The notes: generated from the sequence alone by a model not told the origin. A stretch of 64,000 nucleotides of DNA from Klebsiella oxytoca NBRC 105695 (GCF_001598695.1 NZ_BCZK01000002.1:186001-250000), one strand, 5' to 3'; counted from the stretch's first letter, positions 9,420 through 20,414 are shown. Translations and numbers: made by a program.

Positions 9420-11267
9420 GTGTTAAACCGTTATCCTTTGTGGAAGTACGTCATGCTGGTCGTCGTTATTGTCGTCGGCTTAGTGTATGCGCTTCCCAAC
9501 CTGTATGGTGAGGATCCGGCCGTTCAAATCACTGGCGCGCGCGGCGTCGCCGCCAGTGAGCAAACGCTGATCCAGGTCCAGAAAACACTACAAGAAGAAA
9601 AAATTACCGCGAAGTCTGTGGCACTGGAAGAGGGCGCAATTCTTGCGCGCTTCGACACCACTGATATCCAGCTGCGCGCGCGCGAAGCGCTGATGGGCGT
9701 GCTGGGTGACAAATACGTCGTGGCGCTTAACCTTGCTCCGGCAACCCCGCGCTGGCTGGCGGCCCTGTATGCCGAGCCAATGAAGCTGGGTCTTGACCTG
9801 CGCGGCGGCGTGCACTTCCTGATGGAAGTCGACATGGATACCGCACTGAGCAAGCTGCAGGAACAAAACATCGACAGCCTGCGCAGCGAACTGCGTGATA
9901 AAGGCATTCCTTACGCGACCGTGCGTAAAGAAGACAACTACGGCCTGAGCATCGCCTTCCGCGATAGCGCCGCGCGCGACCAGGCTATCTCCTACCTTAG
10001 CCCTCGTCATCGCGATCTGGTTATTTCCGCTCAGGGCAGCACTGGCCTGAAAGCCGTGATGACCGACGACCGTCTGAAAGAAGCCCGCGAATACGCCGTA
10101 CAGCAGAACATCAATATCCTGCGTAACCGTGTAAACCAGCTGGGCGTTGCCGAACCTCTGGTTCAGCGTCAGGGCGCCGACCGTATTGTGGTTGAACTGC
10201 CGGGTATCCAGGACACGGCGCGAGCCAAAGAGATTCTTGGCGCGACCGCGACGCTGGAGTTCCGTTTGGTTAACACTAACGTTGATAGCGCCGCAGCGGC
10301 TTCCGGTCGCGTTCCGGGCGACTCTGAAGTGAAATATACCCGCGAAGGCCAGCCGGTTGTGCTGTACAAGCGCGTGATCCTCACCGGTGACCACATCACC
10401 GACTCGACGTCGAGCATGGATGAGTACAACCAGGCGCAGGTTAACATCTCCCTCGATAGCGCTGGTGGCAACATCATGTCTAACTTCACCAAGGACAACA
10501 TCGGTAAACCGATGGCGACCCTGTTCGTGGAGTACAAAGACAGCGGTAAGAAAGATGCCAACGGTCGTGCGATTCTGGCGAAAGAGGAAGAGGTGATTAA
10601 CATCGCCAATATCCAGTCTCGTCTGGGTAACAGCTTCCGTATTACCGGCATCAGCAATGCGACCGAAGCGCGTCAGCTCTCTCTGCTGCTGCGTGCAGGT
10701 GCGCTGATTGCGCCGATTCAGATTGTTGAAGAACGGACTATCGGCCCAACCCTGGGGATGCAGAACATCAAACAGGGCCTGGAAGCCTGTCTGGCCGGTC
10801 TGGTGGTCTCTATCCTGTTCATGATCTTCTTCTACAAGAAGTTCGGCCTGATTGCGACCTCGGCGCTGATTGCCAACCTCGTGCTGATTGTCGGCATTAT
10901 GTCCCTGATTCCGGGGGCGACGCTGACTATGCCGGGGATTGCGGGGATTGTGTTAACCCTTGCGGTAGCGGTCGATGCGAACGTTCTGATTAACGAACGT
11001 ATTAAAGAAGAGCTGAGCAACGGGCGTTCCGTGCAGCAGGCGATTGACGAAGGTTATCGCGGCGCGTTTAGCTCCATCTTTGATGCCAACATTACGACGC
11101 TTATCAAAGTCATTATCCTGTACGCGGTCGGTACCGGTGCCATTAAAGGGTTTGCGATTACCACCGGTATCGGTATTGCGACCTCAATGTTTACCGCTAT
11201 CGTCGGCACCCGTGCCATCGTGAACCTGCTGTACGGCGGCAAGCGCGTTAAAAAGCTGTCTATCTGA
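9420..11267 (+). CDS. secD: protein translocase subunit SecD
   Basis: A 615-residue inner-membrane protein that uses the proton gradient to help late steps of Sec-dependent export. It has one N-terminal transmembrane helix, a large periplasmic P1 region ([15 protein letters not shown] near residue 125) and five C-terminal helices with [21 protein letters not shown]. The start is GTG, as in E. coli. It is followed by secF after 10 bases. Confidence 0.98.
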   Translation: MLNRYPLWKYVMLVVVIVVGLVYALPNLYGEDPAVQITGARGVAASEQTLIQVQKTLQEEKITAKSVALEEGAILARFDTTDIQLRAREALMGVLGDKYVVALNLAPATPRWLAALYAEPMKLGLDLRGGVHFLMEVDMDTALSKLQEQNIDSLRSELRDKGIPYATVRKEDNYGLSIAFRDSAARDQAISYLSPRHRDLVISAQGSTGLKAVMTDDRLKEAREYAVQQNINILRNRVNQLGVAEPLVQRQGADRIVVELPGIQDTARAKEILGATATLEFRLVNTNVDSAAAASGRVPGDSEVKYTREGQPVVLYKRVILTGDHITDSTSSMDEYNQAQVNISLDSAGGNIMSNFTKDNIGKPMATLFVEYKDSGKKDANGRAILAKEEEVINIANIQSRLGNSFRITGISNATEARQLSLLLRAGALIAPIQIVEERTIGPTLGMQNIKQGLEACLAGLVVSILFMIFFYKKFGLIATSALIANLVLIVGIMSLIPGATLTMPGIAGIVLTLAVAVDANVLINERIKEELSNGRSVQQAIDEGYRGAFSSIFDANITTLIKVIILYAVGTGAIKGFAITTGIGIATSMFTAIVGTRAIVNLLYGGKRVKKLSI

Positions 11268-11277
11268 GGAGTGCGTT

Positions 11278-12249
11278 GTGGCACAGGAATATACTGTTGA
11301 ACAATTGAACCACGGCCGTAAAGTCTGGGACTTTATGCGCTGGGACTACTGGGCCTTCGGCATTTCAGGTTTTTTGCTGATTCTGTCCATTATTATCATT
11401 GGCGTGCGCGGGTTTAACTGGGGTCTGGATTTCACCGGCGGTACGGTGATTGAGATCACCCTCGAAAAGCCTGTTGATATGGATCAGGTGCGCCAGTCGC
11501 TGCAGAAGGCGGGCTTCGAAGAGCCGCAGCTGCAAAACTTTGGCAGCAGCCGCGACATCATGGTGCGTATGCCGCCGGTACATGACGCCAACGGCAGCCA
11601 GGAGCTGGGCAGCAAGGTCGTTAACGTGATTAACGAATCGACCAGCCAGAATGCGACGGTCAAGCGTATTGAGTTTGTGGGGCCGAGCGTCGGCGCAGAC
11701 CTGGCGCAGACCGGCGCGCTGGCGCTGATAGCCGCGCTGGTGTGTATCCTGATCTACGTAGGGTTCCGCTTTGAGTGGCGCCTGGCGGCAGGGGTTGTTA
11801 TCGCGCTGGCGCACGACGTGGTGATCACCATGGGTGTGCTGTCGCTACTGCATATAGAGATCGACCTGACCATTGTGGCCTCGTTGATGTCGGTTATCGG
11901 CTACTCGCTGAACGACAGTATCGTGGTATCTGACCGTATTCGTGAAAACTTCCGCAAGATTCGCCGCGGTACGCCGTACGAAATCTTTAACGTGTCGTTG
12001 ACGCAGACCCTGCACCGTACTTTGATCACCTCCGGGACGACCTTGATGGTTATCCTGATGCTGTATCTCTTCGGTGGCCCGATTCTGGAAGGCTTCTCGC
12101 TGACCATGCTGATCGGTGTCTCCATCGGTACGGCTTCTTCTATCTACGTTGCGTCCGCGCTGGCGCTCAAGCTGGGCATGAAGCGCGAGCACATGCTGCA
12201 GCAGAAAGTCGAGAAAGAAGGGGCGGATCAGCCGTCAATTCTGCCGTAA
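11278..12249 (+). CDS. secF: protein translocase subunit SecF
   Basis: A 323-residue partner of SecD with six transmembrane helices and a smaller periplasmic domain; the segment [13 protein letters not shown] near residue 45 is the SecF signature. The start is GTG, with GAGGAG upstream. The C-terminal half, including [17 protein letters not shown], is almost the same as in E. coli. It is the last gene of the tgt-yajC-secDF operon and is followed by a strong terminator. Confidence 0.98.
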   Translation: MAQEYTVEQLNHGRKVWDFMRWDYWAFGISGFLLILSIIIIGVRGFNWGLDFTGGTVIEITLEKPVDMDQVRQSLQKAGFEEPQLQNFGSSRDIMVRMPPVHDANGSQELGSKVVNVINESTSQNATVKRIEFVGPSVGADLAQTGALALIAALVCILIYVGFRFEWRLAAGVVIALAHDVVITMGVLSLLHIEIDLTIVASLMSVIGYSLNDSIVVSDRIRENFRKIRRGTPYEIFNVSLTQTLHRTLITSGTTLMVILMLYLFGGPILEGFSLTMLIGVSIGTASSIYVASALALKLGMKREHMLQQKVEKEGADQPSILP

Positions 12250-12271
12250 GGCAATCGTGCATTGATAAACG

Positions 12272-12301
12272 AATCCCGGTCGCAAGGCCGGGATTTTTTT
12301 T
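12272..12301 (+). terminator. terminator after secF
   Basis: AATCCCGG pairs with CCGGGATT around an 8-base loop, followed directly by a T run. It is a classic Rho-independent terminator 22 bases after the secF stop. Confidence 0.9.
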
Positions 12302-12365
12302 ATTACAACCGGCCGGATTTTGGTTACTCTCCTGTATCAGCGCTAAATGACATGGAGAAATGCCG

Positions 12366-13757
12366 ATGGCTGTCGTAACTCTTTCCACCGTTCCTCAACC
12401 CCCGCTCTGGTACGATGTGCCTTCCGTCACGCTTAACGACGACACGCTGCGCCAGCGCAAAGCGAAGGTGCTGGCGAATATGCGGCAGCAAGGGCTGGAT
12501 ACGCTTATCATCTATGCCGATAAAGAGCACGGCGGCAACTTTGAGTATCTCACCGGTTTTATTCCCCGTTTCGAAGAGGCGCTACTGGTAGTGCATCGGG
12601 ACGGTGAGGCGGTGCTGGTACTGGGTAACGAGAACCTGAAGCTGGCAAGCTACGCGCGGCTGGAAAATCGTGTGATTCACGCCCCGTGGTTTTCGCTGCC
12701 CAATCAACCGATGGAACCCCGCAAAACGTTGGCTCAGCTGTTTCAGGAGGCGGGCGTTGCGGGGGGAAAAAGAGTTGGCCTCGCGGGCTGGAAGCTCTTT
12801 ACCGGCGCGGTTGATGACCGCGCGCGGATGTTCGATCTGCCCGCCTTTATCGTTGACGCTATTCGCGAGGCAGCCGGGCCGCAGGCAAGTATAACCAACG
12901 CCACCGGCATTTTTATCGACCCGGCAAGCGGAGCGCGAATCACCAATAATGCCAACGAGCTGGCGCACTATGAGTACGGTGCTAATCTCGCCTCAACCGC
13001 GATTCTGACCGCGCTTAACGCCATTGCGCCGGGAAAAACGGAAAAGCAAATCGGCGCGCTGCTGGCGGCGGAAGGGCAAGCGAATAGCGTGGTGATGATT
13101 GCCGCCACCGGCGATCGCTTTGCCGGAGCGAATCTCTACCCCAGCGATAAAGCTATCCAGCGCGGAGATAAATTCTCGCTCACCACCAGTTTTAAAGGCG
13201 GCCTGAGCAGCCGCGCCGCCTACGTGGTGGCCGATGAGAGTGAACTGGCGCCTGAGGTGGCTGATTATCTGGACGTAGTGGCGAAGCCCTATTTCAACGC
13301 GGTGGTGAACTGGCTGGAAAATCTGCGCATCGGCATGCGCGGCGGCGATATGTATGCCCTGATCGAGCGAGTATTGCCGAAGGCGGAATATCACTGGCAC
13401 CTGAATCCGGGGCATCTGGTCGCGGATGAAGAGTGGCTCTGCTCGCCCATTGGCCCCCATTCAGCCGCCTGTCTGCAAAGCGGAATGATATTGCAGATCG
13501 ACATTATTCCTTCCCGAGCGGGCTACGGCGGCGCAAGCATTGAAGATACCGTGGCGCTTGCCGACAGCGCGCTGCGTCGGGAGCTGGCGCAAAGTTACCC
13601 CGAGCTCTGGCAGCGCATTGTCGCCAGACGATCGTATATCGGCAATCGGCTTGGCATTGCGCTTCCTGAAGAGGTGCTGCCTTTCTCCAGTACCGTCGGC
13701 TACCTGCGTCCGTGGCTGCTTAGCCCGGAGCGCGCGCTGGTCTGCGCACCATGCTGA
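12366..13757 (+). CDS. divergent M24 (Xaa-Pro aminopeptidase-like) protein
   Basis: A 463-residue protein with the two-domain shape of the creatinase/prolidase family: an N-terminal creatinase-like domain (TLIIYADKEHGGNFEYLTGF) and a C-terminal pita-bread domain (residues about 190-400). The two metal-binding aspartates expected in the strand after GDKFSL appear to be replaced (SLTTSFKGGLSSRAAYV), and the usual FTIEPG glutamate is Asp in LQIDIIPS. The histidine in NPGHLV and the glutamate in SIEDTV remain. It may therefore bind substrate without normal metallopeptidase chemistry. I prefer the second ATG (12366) because GGAG is 8 bases before it; the first (12360) is only 2 bases away. Confidence 0.75.
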   Translation: MAVVTLSTVPQPPLWYDVPSVTLNDDTLRQRKAKVLANMRQQGLDTLIIYADKEHGGNFEYLTGFIPRFEEALLVVHRDGEAVLVLGNENLKLASYARLENRVIHAPWFSLPNQPMEPRKTLAQLFQEAGVAGGKRVGLAGWKLFTGAVDDRARMFDLPAFIVDAIREAAGPQASITNATGIFIDPASGARITNNANELAHYEYGANLASTAILTALNAIAPGKTEKQIGALLAAEGQANSVVMIAATGDRFAGANLYPSDKAIQRGDKFSLTTSFKGGLSSRAAYVVADESELAPEVADYLDVVAKPYFNAVVNWLENLRIGMRGGDMYALIERVLPKAEYHWHLNPGHLVADEEWLCSPIGPHSAACLQSGMILQIDIIPSRAGYGGASIEDTVALADSALRRELAQSYPELWQRIVARRSYIGNRLGIALPEEVLPFSSTVGYLRPWLLSPERALVCAPC

Positions 13758-13821
13758 CACAATGCTGTCAGTAGGCCTGTCATACACTCCTCCTGAACCC
13801 AAACAATGGACAGGAGGAAGT

Positions 13822-14187
13822 ATGAACAACGTCATTAACTGGTTTGAGATCCCGGTTGCCGATATGGATCGTGCCGTGGCGTTTTACGAGCCGGTGATGC
13901 AGGTCACGCTGAAACGGGAAAATATGGAGTGTGCCGAAATGGCCGTATTTCCTTATCAGGACCCGGCTCCCGGCGGCGCGCTGGCAAAGTTTGATAGCGT
14001 AAAGCCCTCCGATCAGGGATGCATTATCTATCTGCATACCGATAATCTGACGGCCACGCTAGAACGCGTCAACTCTGCGGGCGGAAGCTGCGTTTTTGGC
14101 CCCTTTGAGCTGGCGGACGATATCGGCACGATTGCCCTGTTTATCGATAGTGAGGGGAATCGGATTGGTTTGCATCAACCCGCATAA
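13822..14187 (+). CDS. VOC-family (glyoxalase/bleomycin-resistance fold) protein
   Basis: A 121-residue single-domain VOC protein. It opens with the usual INWFEIPVADMDRAVAFYE and closes with IALFIDSEGNRIGLHQP, the two beta-alpha-beta-beta-beta modules of the fold. Such proteins are metal-dependent lyases, isomerases, dioxygenases or binding proteins; the substrate is not predictable. AGGAGG lies 7 bases before the ATG. It is followed after 14 bases by a WYL regulator, so the two probably form one unit. Confidence 0.85.
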   Translation: MNNVINWFEIPVADMDRAVAFYEPVMQVTLKRENMECAEMAVFPYQDPAPGGALAKFDSVKPSDQGCIIYLHTDNLTATLERVNSAGGSCVFGPFELADDIGTIALFIDSEGNRIGLHQPA

Positions 14188-14201
14188 ATGAGATAACAAA
14201 A

Positions 14202-14891
14202 ATGAGCCGACGCGCCGACCGTCTTTTTCAAATCGTGCAGATCCTGCGGGGGAGGAGATTAACCACCGCCGGATTGTTGGCCGAGCGGCTTGGCGTGTCA
14301 GAGCGCACTATTTACCGCGACATTCGCGATCTCTCGCTTTCCGGGGTTCCGGTTGAGGGAGAGGCCGGAAGCGGCTATCGGCTGCTGGCGGGCTATGATC
14401 TACCGCCGTTAATGCTGACAACCCAGGAATCGGAAGCGCTGATAGCCGCTATTCGGCTACTGCAAACCTGGGGCGGCGCGTCGCTGTCCCGGGCGCTGGA
14501 ATCGGCGCAGGAAAAGGTGCTGGCGATATTGCCCGCGGAGAGCCGACGTAAGGCCGAGCAGTCGCGGCTGTTCGCACCGGACTTTGGTTCCCAGGGCTAT
14601 AGCAAAGATCAGTTTGATTTGGTGCATCGGGCGGTCTCCGCTCAGCAGGCGCTCGCGCTGCGCTATCGTGATGAAGCGGGAAATCAGTCGCAGCGAGAAG
14701 TGCTGCCGCTGGGGCTTTTTTTCTGGGGCGAGCGCTGGCTGCTGGTGACCTGGTGCGAGCTGCGTGAGGATTATCGCTGTTTCCGTCTCGACCGCTGTCT
14801 GGAGATTTCCGCCACCGGGCGTCATTTCAGCGAACGAGCCGATCGTTCATTGAGTGATTTCTTGCGTAAGGTGAGGTGCGAAGAGCGTTAG
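14202..14891 (+). CDS. HTH-WYL transcriptional regulator (YafY/DeoR-like)
   Basis: A 229-residue regulator. The N-terminal winged helix-turn-helix (RLTTAGLLAERLGVSERTIY, then RDIRDLSLSGVPVEGEAGSGY) is typical of HTH_11 domains, and the C-terminal half carries a WYL-type domain (RYRDEAGNQSQREVLPLGL, then WLLVTWCELREDYRCFRLDR). WYL proteins sense nucleic-acid fragments or small ligands. It follows the VOC gene and probably controls it; no operator can be named. Confidence 0.85.
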   Translation: MSRRADRLFQIVQILRGRRLTTAGLLAERLGVSERTIYRDIRDLSLSGVPVEGEAGSGYRLLAGYDLPPLMLTTQESEALIAAIRLLQTWGGASLSRALESAQEKVLAILPAESRRKAEQSRLFAPDFGSQGYSKDQFDLVHRAVSAQQALALRYRDEAGNQSQREVLPLGLFFWGERWLLVTWCELREDYRCFRLDRCLEISATGRHFSERADRSLSDFLRKVRCEER

Positions 14892-14896
14892 CTTTA

Positions 14897-14926
14897 ATTA
14901 TCCCCGGCGCATTTGCCGGGGATAAT
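14897..14926. terminator. bidirectional terminator between the WYL gene and tsx
   Basis: A perfect 12-base stem, ATTATCCCCGGC with GCCGGGGATAAT, around loop GCATTT. It lies 5 bases after the WYL gene stop and 8 bases from the tsx stop. The AT base of the stem gives weak T tracts on both strands, so it can serve both convergent genes. Confidence 0.75.
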
Positions 14927-14934
14927 CGAGCCGA

Positions 14935-15819
14935 TTAGAAGTTGTAACCGACCACGAAATAACCACCCCAGCCGGTAGAGCGGACGTTAAAGTCGCCGTC
15001 GCCGAAGTTCAGTTTCGCGTCATCCGCCCACTGGCCGCCGTTGTGGAAGTAACGCGCCACGACGGAGTAGTGCCAGTGATCGTAGTTCAGCGCCAGGATA
15101 TGGCTGGAAGCGATGGAGTTGCTGGTGCGTGAATGCTTACCGTTCAAATCATAAGAGTTGTCATCGCCCAGATCGGAGCCCCAGTCAAAGTTGGTGAAGC
15201 CGATATAGCTCAGTGAACCGCCCCACAGATCGGTCAGCGGCACAAAGTATTTCACTTTGAAACGGTAACCGTCCCATTCGTTCTCGTTAGATGCGCCATA
15301 GTTTTGCCACTGATATTTCGCATAGACGTTCAGGGAGAGGCTCATCGGCAGGCCGGTATCGATATCGGTACCCAGACCCATATACCAGGTGCTCTGACGA
15401 CCGGATTTGTTGCGGCCCATGTCGTAGATATAGTTGTTGGCGAAATACCACTCTTTGAACGGGCCGAAGCTGAGGTCGGTACCGGTCAGTTTATCGATAG
15501 AGAAGCGCGGCTCAATTTCCATAAACAGCGGAGAACCGTGGTTCCAGATACCTTTCGCGTCGGTGTTGCCGCCGAAGAATACCGGCGCATCCATATAGCC
15601 ATAGAAATCAAACCAGTCTTTCTTAGCGAACGCTTCATATTCCAGATAAGTATCGTTACGAATCTGCGGCCCAAAACGAGTGTGGTAGCTGCCCACCACG
15701 TTCACACTCTGGTGCCACCAATCAGACAGATATTGCGGTTTGTCGTTTTCTGCCGCGCTGGCAGAGAAAGATGCGGAGAGCGCCAGAGCTGCGCCAGCTG
15801 CCAGTAATGTTTTTTTCAT
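14935..15819 (-). CDS. tsx: nucleoside-specific outer-membrane channel Tsx
   Basis: A 294-residue outer-membrane beta-barrel for nucleoside and deoxynucleoside uptake, also a receptor for phages and colicin K in E. coli. The signal peptide is [20 protein letters not shown] with cleavage after SAA; the mature protein starts near [12 protein letters not shown] and ends in the aromatic barrel terminus FVVGYNF. Length equals E. coli Tsx. It is a single gene with a terminator downstream and about 290 bases of regulatory sequence upstream. Confidence 0.96.
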   Translation of the reverse strand: MKKTLLAAGAALALSASFSASAAENDKPQYLSDWWHQSVNVVGSYHTRFGPQIRNDTYLEYEAFAKKDWFDFYGYMDAPVFFGGNTDAKGIWNHGSPLFMEIEPRFSIDKLTGTDLSFGPFKEWYFANNYIYDMGRNKSGRQSTWYMGLGTDIDTGLPMSLSLNVYAKYQWQNYGASNENEWDGYRFKVKYFVPLTDLWGGSLSYIGFTNFDWGSDLGDDNSYDLNGKHSRTSNSIASSHILALNYDHWHYSVVARYFHNGGQWADDAKLNFGDGDFNVRSTGWGGYFVVGYNF

Positions 15820-15930
15820 AATGATGCCACTGTTTAAATTAAGCCTGAAGGCGTTAAAAGAATCGCCGTAGCGTTTCTAAATATTTCGTATTTCTGTGGC
15901 GTCTATTATAGGAATCATTGCTCACAAAAA

Positions 15931-15948
15931 TATGTGTTGTTTCACATA
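15931..15948. promoter_or_regulatory. palindrome in the tsx-yajI intergenic region
   Basis: TATGTG-N6-CACATA is a perfect inverted repeat about 110 bases upstream of the tsx start, with a further TCACA just upstream (near 15922). E. coli tsx is controlled by CRP and CytR, so this is a candidate operator. The spacing between GTG and CAC is 6 rather than the 8 of a CRP site, so I do not call it a CRP site. The remainder of 15820-16084 shows nothing further. Confidence 0.3.
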
Positions 15949-16084
15949 ACGAAGACATAGGTAATCGATTGCGTTCACGATTTTATGCATTTCTTGACGA
16001 AATGCCACCGAAATTCATAATTCCTGTCAATTTTTAGTGAACCGATCGGGAAATCTGTAAGTGGATTTGCACAGCGGAAAAAAA

Positions 16085-16107
16085 GCCGGATGTTGAACGC
16101 ATCCGGC
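16085..16107 (-). terminator. terminator of yajI
   Basis: On the minus strand GCCGGATG pairs with CATCCGGC and runs straight into seven T residues, 8 bases after the yajI stop. Confidence 0.88.
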
Positions 16108-16115
16108 AGACGGCA

Positions 16116-16658
16116 TTACTGCATACTGGCGGGCTGAATATCGTGGATGCGAACGAAGCCAACCTGCTCTGGCGTCACGCCATTCAGGCGCAGCGGAATG
16201 TCGACATCGCTCGGCGCCAGGACGCTTGCCGGAGCGCTAATGAGCTGATTTTGTACATTAACCTCCTGGTAGCTATCGGTTGTGCCGCTGATCTGCCCGG
16301 AGGCGACCGTCGCGCTAAAGGCCGGCAGCGGATCGTTTGATTCCCCCTGAATGCGCAGGGTGAGGCGGGTACCGTCGCCATCCGGGGCGATATTGAGCAG
16401 CGACATGCGCAGGGTACCAATCTGGCTTTTCAGGCGAGCTGGCGTTTTCGCCTCCGGCAGCAGGTATACGCCGCTGTTTGATTTCGCGTTCAGAACGTTT
16501 TGCTGAGTAATTTTTACCGTTTGCTGATTGAGCTGGGTCATCTCTTTGCTCAGAGTGCTCACGCTCTGGTTCATCTGGCGAATTTCGCTTTGCTGCGCGC
16601 AGGCGCTAAGGGTGAAAATGCTACCCACAATGGCCAGCTTTAAATAACGTCTTGTCAT
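16116..16658 (-). CDS. yajI: lipoprotein YajI
   Basis: A 180-residue predicted lipoprotein of the DUF3251/YajI family. The lipobox LSAC ends at Cys20 after a short signal sequence, followed by a Gln/Ser-rich coiled segment (MNQSVSTLSKEMTQLNQQTV) and a beta-rich domain. The residues after Cys are AQ, not Asp, so outer-membrane sorting is expected. Function is unknown in E. coli as well. Its place between tsx and nrdR is conserved. Confidence 0.93.
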   Translation of the reverse strand: MTRRYLKLAIVGSIFTLSACAQQSEIRQMNQSVSTLSKEMTQLNQQTVKITQQNVLNAKSNSGVYLLPEAKTPARLKSQIGTLRMSLLNIAPDGDGTRLTLRIQGESNDPLPAFSATVASGQISGTTDSYQEVNVQNQLISAPASVLAPSDVDIPLRLNGVTPEQVGFVRIHDIQPASMQ

Positions 16659-16781
16659 AGTCGAGATTCCGTTAACAGAGGATGCTTAATGGTAGATCGT
16701 TCGGCTAAACGCACTATAGATCCTTTGTCTCAAAAGCTCTTTCTTTGTTGTCGGGTCACTTCGCGGTAAACTACCTGTTAG

Positions 16782-17255
<474 letters not shown>

Positions 17256-17258
17256 TCC

Positions 17259-18362
17259 ATGCAGGACGAAATATACATGGCGCGAGCGCTGAAGCTGGCT
17301 GCGCGCGGACGCTTCACGACTCACCCAAATCCGAATGTCGGCTGCGTGATTGTCAAAGATGGCGAGATCGTCGGCGAAGGTTTTCACTATCGCGCCGGTG
17401 AACCGCACGCGGAGGTGCATGCGCTGCGCATGGCGGGCGAAAAAGCCCAGGGCGCGACGGCGTACGTGACGCTGGAACCCTGCAGCCATCACGGGCGTAC
17501 GCCGCCGTGCTGCGAAGCGCTAATTGCCGCAGGGGTAACCCGCGTCGTTGCCGCAATGCAGGACCCCAATCCCCAGGTCGCGGGGCGCGGTCTGTACCGC
17601 TTGCAGCAGGAGGGCGTTGACGTCAGCCACGGGCTGATGATGAATGAAGCCGAAGCGCTGAATAAAGGTTTTCTCAAGCGCATGCGCACCGGCTTCCCGT
17701 GGATCCAGCTAAAAATGGGCGCATCGCTGGACGGCCGCACGGCGATGGCCAGCGGAGAGAGCCAGTGGATCACCTCACCGCAGGCGCGGCGTGATGTCCA
17801 GCGCCTGCGCGCGCAAAGCCACGCTATTCTGACCAGCAGCGCGACGGTGCTGGCGGACGATCCGGCGCTGACCGTACGCTGGGACGAGCTCAACGCTGAA
17901 ACCCAGGCGCTGTACCCGCAGGAAAATCTGCGCCAGCCTTTACGCATCGTTATTGATAGCCACAATCGCGTCACGCCGCAGCACCGTATCGTGCAGCAGG
18001 CGGGCGAAACGCTGTTTGCCCGCACCCGTGAAGATGAACGGCAGTGGCCGGAGAGCGTACGTACTCTGCTGGTGCCGGAGCATAATGGTCGGCTGGATCT
18101 GGTTTTATTGATGATGCAGCTGGGCAAACAGCAAATTAACTCGATCTGGGTGGAGGCCGGGCCAACGCTTGCCGGCGCGCTGTTGCAAGCCGGGCTGGTG
18201 GATGAGCTTATCGTCTATATTGCGCCTAAACTGTTAGGCAGCGATGCGCGCGGATTATGCGCGCTGCCGGGGCTTGAGAAACTAGTGCAAGCACCCCATT
18301 TCAAATTCAACGAGATACGTCATGTAGGCCCGGATATTTGCCTGCATTTAGTGAACGCTTGA
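17259..18362 (+). CDS. ribD: riboflavin biosynthesis deaminase/reductase RibD
   Basis: A 367-residue bifunctional enzyme. The N-terminal deaminase has the zinc site HAEVHAL ... PCSHHGRTPPC (about residues 50-85), and the C-terminal reductase covers about residues 147-367 (KMGASLDGRTAMASGESQWI). It carries out steps two and three of riboflavin synthesis. Length is identical to E. coli RibD. It is placed after nrdR and before ribE, with a 93-base gap to ribE that may hold an internal promoter. Confidence 0.98.
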   Translation: MQDEIYMARALKLAARGRFTTHPNPNVGCVIVKDGEIVGEGFHYRAGEPHAEVHALRMAGEKAQGATAYVTLEPCSHHGRTPPCCEALIAAGVTRVVAAMQDPNPQVAGRGLYRLQQEGVDVSHGLMMNEAEALNKGFLKRMRTGFPWIQLKMGASLDGRTAMASGESQWITSPQARRDVQRLRAQSHAILTSSATVLADDPALTVRWDELNAETQALYPQENLRQPLRIVIDSHNRVTPQHRIVQQAGETLFARTREDERQWPESVRTLLVPEHNGRLDLVLLMMQLGKQQINSIWVEAGPTLAGALLQAGLVDELIVYIAPKLLGSDARGLCALPGLEKLVQAPHFKFNEIRHVGPDICLHLVNA

Positions 18363-18455
18363 TTTCCCTGGTCAAAAGGGAAAGCAGTGCGCCGATTATT
18401 ATGATAGAATCCGCCCCCCTTGCGGGGCCAAATGAACTGAACCCGAAGGAAGAGT

Positions 18456-18926
18456 ATGAACATTATTGAAGCTAACGTTGCTACCCCGGACGCTCGCGTC
18501 GCCATCACCATTGCGCGTTTCAACAACTTTATCAACGACAGCCTGCTGGAAGGTGCGATTGACGCCCTGAAGCGTATTGGCCAGGTTAAAGATGAAAACA
18601 TTACCGTTGTTTGGGTTCCAGGCGCGTACGAACTGCCGCTGGCGGCTGACGCACTGGCGAAAACCGGTAAGTATGACGCGGTGATTGCGCTGGGTACCGT
18701 TATCCGTGGCGGCACTGCGCATTTTGAATATGTGGCTGGCGGTGCAAGCAATGGCCTGGCGCACGTCGCTCAGGACAGCGGAATCCCGGTAGCCTTCGGT
18801 GTTCTGACCACAGAAAGTATTGAACAAGCCATCGAACGCGCTGGCACCAAAGCCGGTAACAAAGGCGCTGAAGCAGCGCTGACCGCGCTGGAAATGATTA
18901 ACGTATTGAAAGCCATCAAGGCCTGA
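18456..18926 (+). CDS. ribE: 6,7-dimethyl-8-ribityllumazine synthase
   Basis: A 156-residue lumazine synthase (also called RibH) that condenses 5-amino-6-ribitylaminouracil with 3,4-dihydroxy-2-butanone 4-phosphate; 60 subunits build an icosahedral capsid. Typical motifs are [26 protein letters not shown] and [20 protein letters not shown] lies before the ATG. nusB follows after 19 bases. Confidence 0.98.
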   Translation: MNIIEANVATPDARVAITIARFNNFINDSLLEGAIDALKRIGQVKDENITVVWVPGAYELPLAADALAKTGKYDAVIALGTVIRGGTAHFEYVAGGASNGLAHVAQDSGIPVAFGVLTTESIEQAIERAGTKAGNKGAEAALTALEMINVLKAIKA

Positions 18927-18945
18927 TTTTTGTAAGGGGAATTCC

Positions 18946-19365
18946 GTGAAACCTGCTGCTCGTCGCCGCGCCCGTGAGTGTGCTGTCCAGGCGCTCTACT
19001 CCTGGCAGTTGTCCAAAAACGACATTGCTGATGTCGAATACCAGTTCCTGGCGGAACAGGATGTAAAAGATGTCGACGTTCTGTATTTCCGCGAGCTGCT
19101 GTCCGGAGTGGCGACTAACAGCGCGTATCTCGACGGCCTGATGAAGCCGTACCTTTCTCGTCTGCTGGATGAGCTGGGTCAGGTGGAAAAGGCGGTCCTG
19201 CGTATCGCGCTGTTTGAGCTGTCAAAGCGTAGCGATGTACCGTACAAAGTTGCGATTAACGAAGCCATTGAACTGGCGAAAACCTTTGGCGCTGAAGATA
19301 GCCACAAGTTTGTCAACGGCGTGCTGGACAAAGCTGCCCCGGTAATTCGTCCCAACAAAAAGTAA
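18946..19365 (+). CDS. nusB: transcription antitermination factor NusB
   Basis: A 139-residue all-helical protein that binds boxA RNA with NusE (S10) in rRNA and phage antitermination. The arginine-rich N-terminus [19 protein letters not shown] binds RNA. It has a GTG start with AAGGGGA upstream. A terminator follows, so thiL may be transcribed partly from its own promoter. Confidence 0.98.
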   Translation: MKPAARRRARECAVQALYSWQLSKNDIADVEYQFLAEQDVKDVDVLYFRELLSGVATNSAYLDGLMKPYLSRLLDELGQVEKAVLRIALFELSKRSDVPYKVAINEAIELAKTFGAEDSHKFVNGVLDKAAPVIRPNKK

Positions 19366-19372
19366 ACTCCAG

Positions 19373-19420
19373 GGCCGGATTTGCAGAGTCTCACTTCTGC
19401 AAACCGGCCTTATTCTTTTC
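19373..19420 (+). terminator. terminator between nusB and thiL
   Basis: GGCCGG-TTTGCAGA pairs with TCTGCAAA-CCGGCC (19373-19409) and is followed by TTATTCTTTTC. It lies 8 bases after nusB and 31 bases before the thiL start, so it can act as a partial terminator inside the operon. Confidence 0.75.
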
Positions 19421-19439
19421 TTTTTCTGAGGCATAACGT

Positions 19440-20414
19440 ATGGCATGCGGCGAATTTTCCCTGATTGCCCGTTATTTTGATCGCGTAAAAAGCGCACGTC
19501 TTGATGTTGAAACCGGCATTGGCGACGACTGCGCGCTCCTGAATATCCCCGAGAAAAAAACGCTGGCAATCAGCACCGACACCCTGGTGGCGGGAAACCA
19601 TTTTTTACCTGACATCGACCCTGCCGACCTCGCCTATAAAGCGCTGGCGGTAAATTTAAGCGATCTGGCGGCGATGGGCGCCGAACCGGCATGGTTAACG
19701 CTGGCTCTGACCCTGCCGGAAGCGGACGAAGCCTGGCTTGAAGCCTTTAGCGACAGCCTGTTCGTACAGCTTAACTATTACGATATGCAGCTCATTGGCG
19801 GCGATACTACTCGCGGACCGCTGGCGATGACGCTGGGTATTCACGGCTATGTGCCAACGGGACGCGCGCTGAAGCGTTCCGGGGCAAAGCATGGCGACTG
19901 GATTTACGTCACCGGCACGCCGGGAGACAGCGCTGCTGGCCTGGCGATTTTGCAGGATCGGCTGCAGGTGGAAGATGCCACCGACGCGGATTACCTCCTG
20001 GCGCGTCATCTGCGCCCGCTGCCGCGGGTTCTGCAGGGTCAGGCGCTGCGCGATCTGGCGAATTCGGCCATCGATCTTTCCGACGGCCTGATTTCCGACC
20101 TGGGGCATATTCTCAACGCCAGCGGCTGCGGCGCGCGCATCGACCTTGATGCAATGCCGTTCTCGGATGCGATGCTGCGCCAGGTGGATAAGGAGCAGGC
20201 GCTGCGCTGGGCGCTCGCCGGCGGTGAAGATTATGAACTGTGCTTTACCGTACCTGAACTCAACCGCGGGGCGCTGGACGTGGCGCTTGCCAATCTCGGC
20301 GCGCGTTTTACCTGTATTGGACAGATCGTTCCTGAATCGGAAGGCCTGCAATTCACCCGTGAGGGCAAGCCGGTAACGCTGGACGTTAAGGGGTATGACC
20401 ATTTTGGCGCGTAG
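19440..20414 (+). CDS. thiL: thiamine-monophosphate kinase
   Basis: A 324-residue ATP-dependent kinase that makes thiamine diphosphate from thiamine monophosphate. PurM/HypE-type motifs are seen: [32 protein letters not shown] and LIGGDTTRG, which hold the aspartates for metal and ATP. The end overlaps pgpA by 20 bases, indicating translational coupling. Confidence 0.97.
   Translation: MACGEFSLIARYFDRVKSARLDVETGIGDDCALLNIPEKKTLAISTDTLVAGNHFLPDIDPADLAYKALAVNLSDLAAMGAEPAWLTLALTLPEADEAWLEAFSDSLFVQLNYYDMQLIGGDTTRGPLAMTLGIHGYVPTGRALKRSGAKHGDWIYVTGTPGDSAAGLAILQDRLQVEDATDADYLLARHLRPLPRVLQGQALRDLANSAIDLSDGLISDLGHILNASGCGARIDLDAMPFSDAMLRQVDKEQALRWALAGGEDYELCFTVPELNRGALDVALANLGARFTCIGQIVPESEGLQFTREGKPVTLDVKGYDHFGA

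Noticed and set aside
9588-10394. A 268-codon open frame opposite secD
   Set aside because: A shadow of secD; no family resemblance or independent ribosome-binding site.
15931-15948. CRP-binding site for tsx
   Set aside because: The inverted repeat has the wrong half-site spacing for CRP; kept only as an unassigned palindrome.
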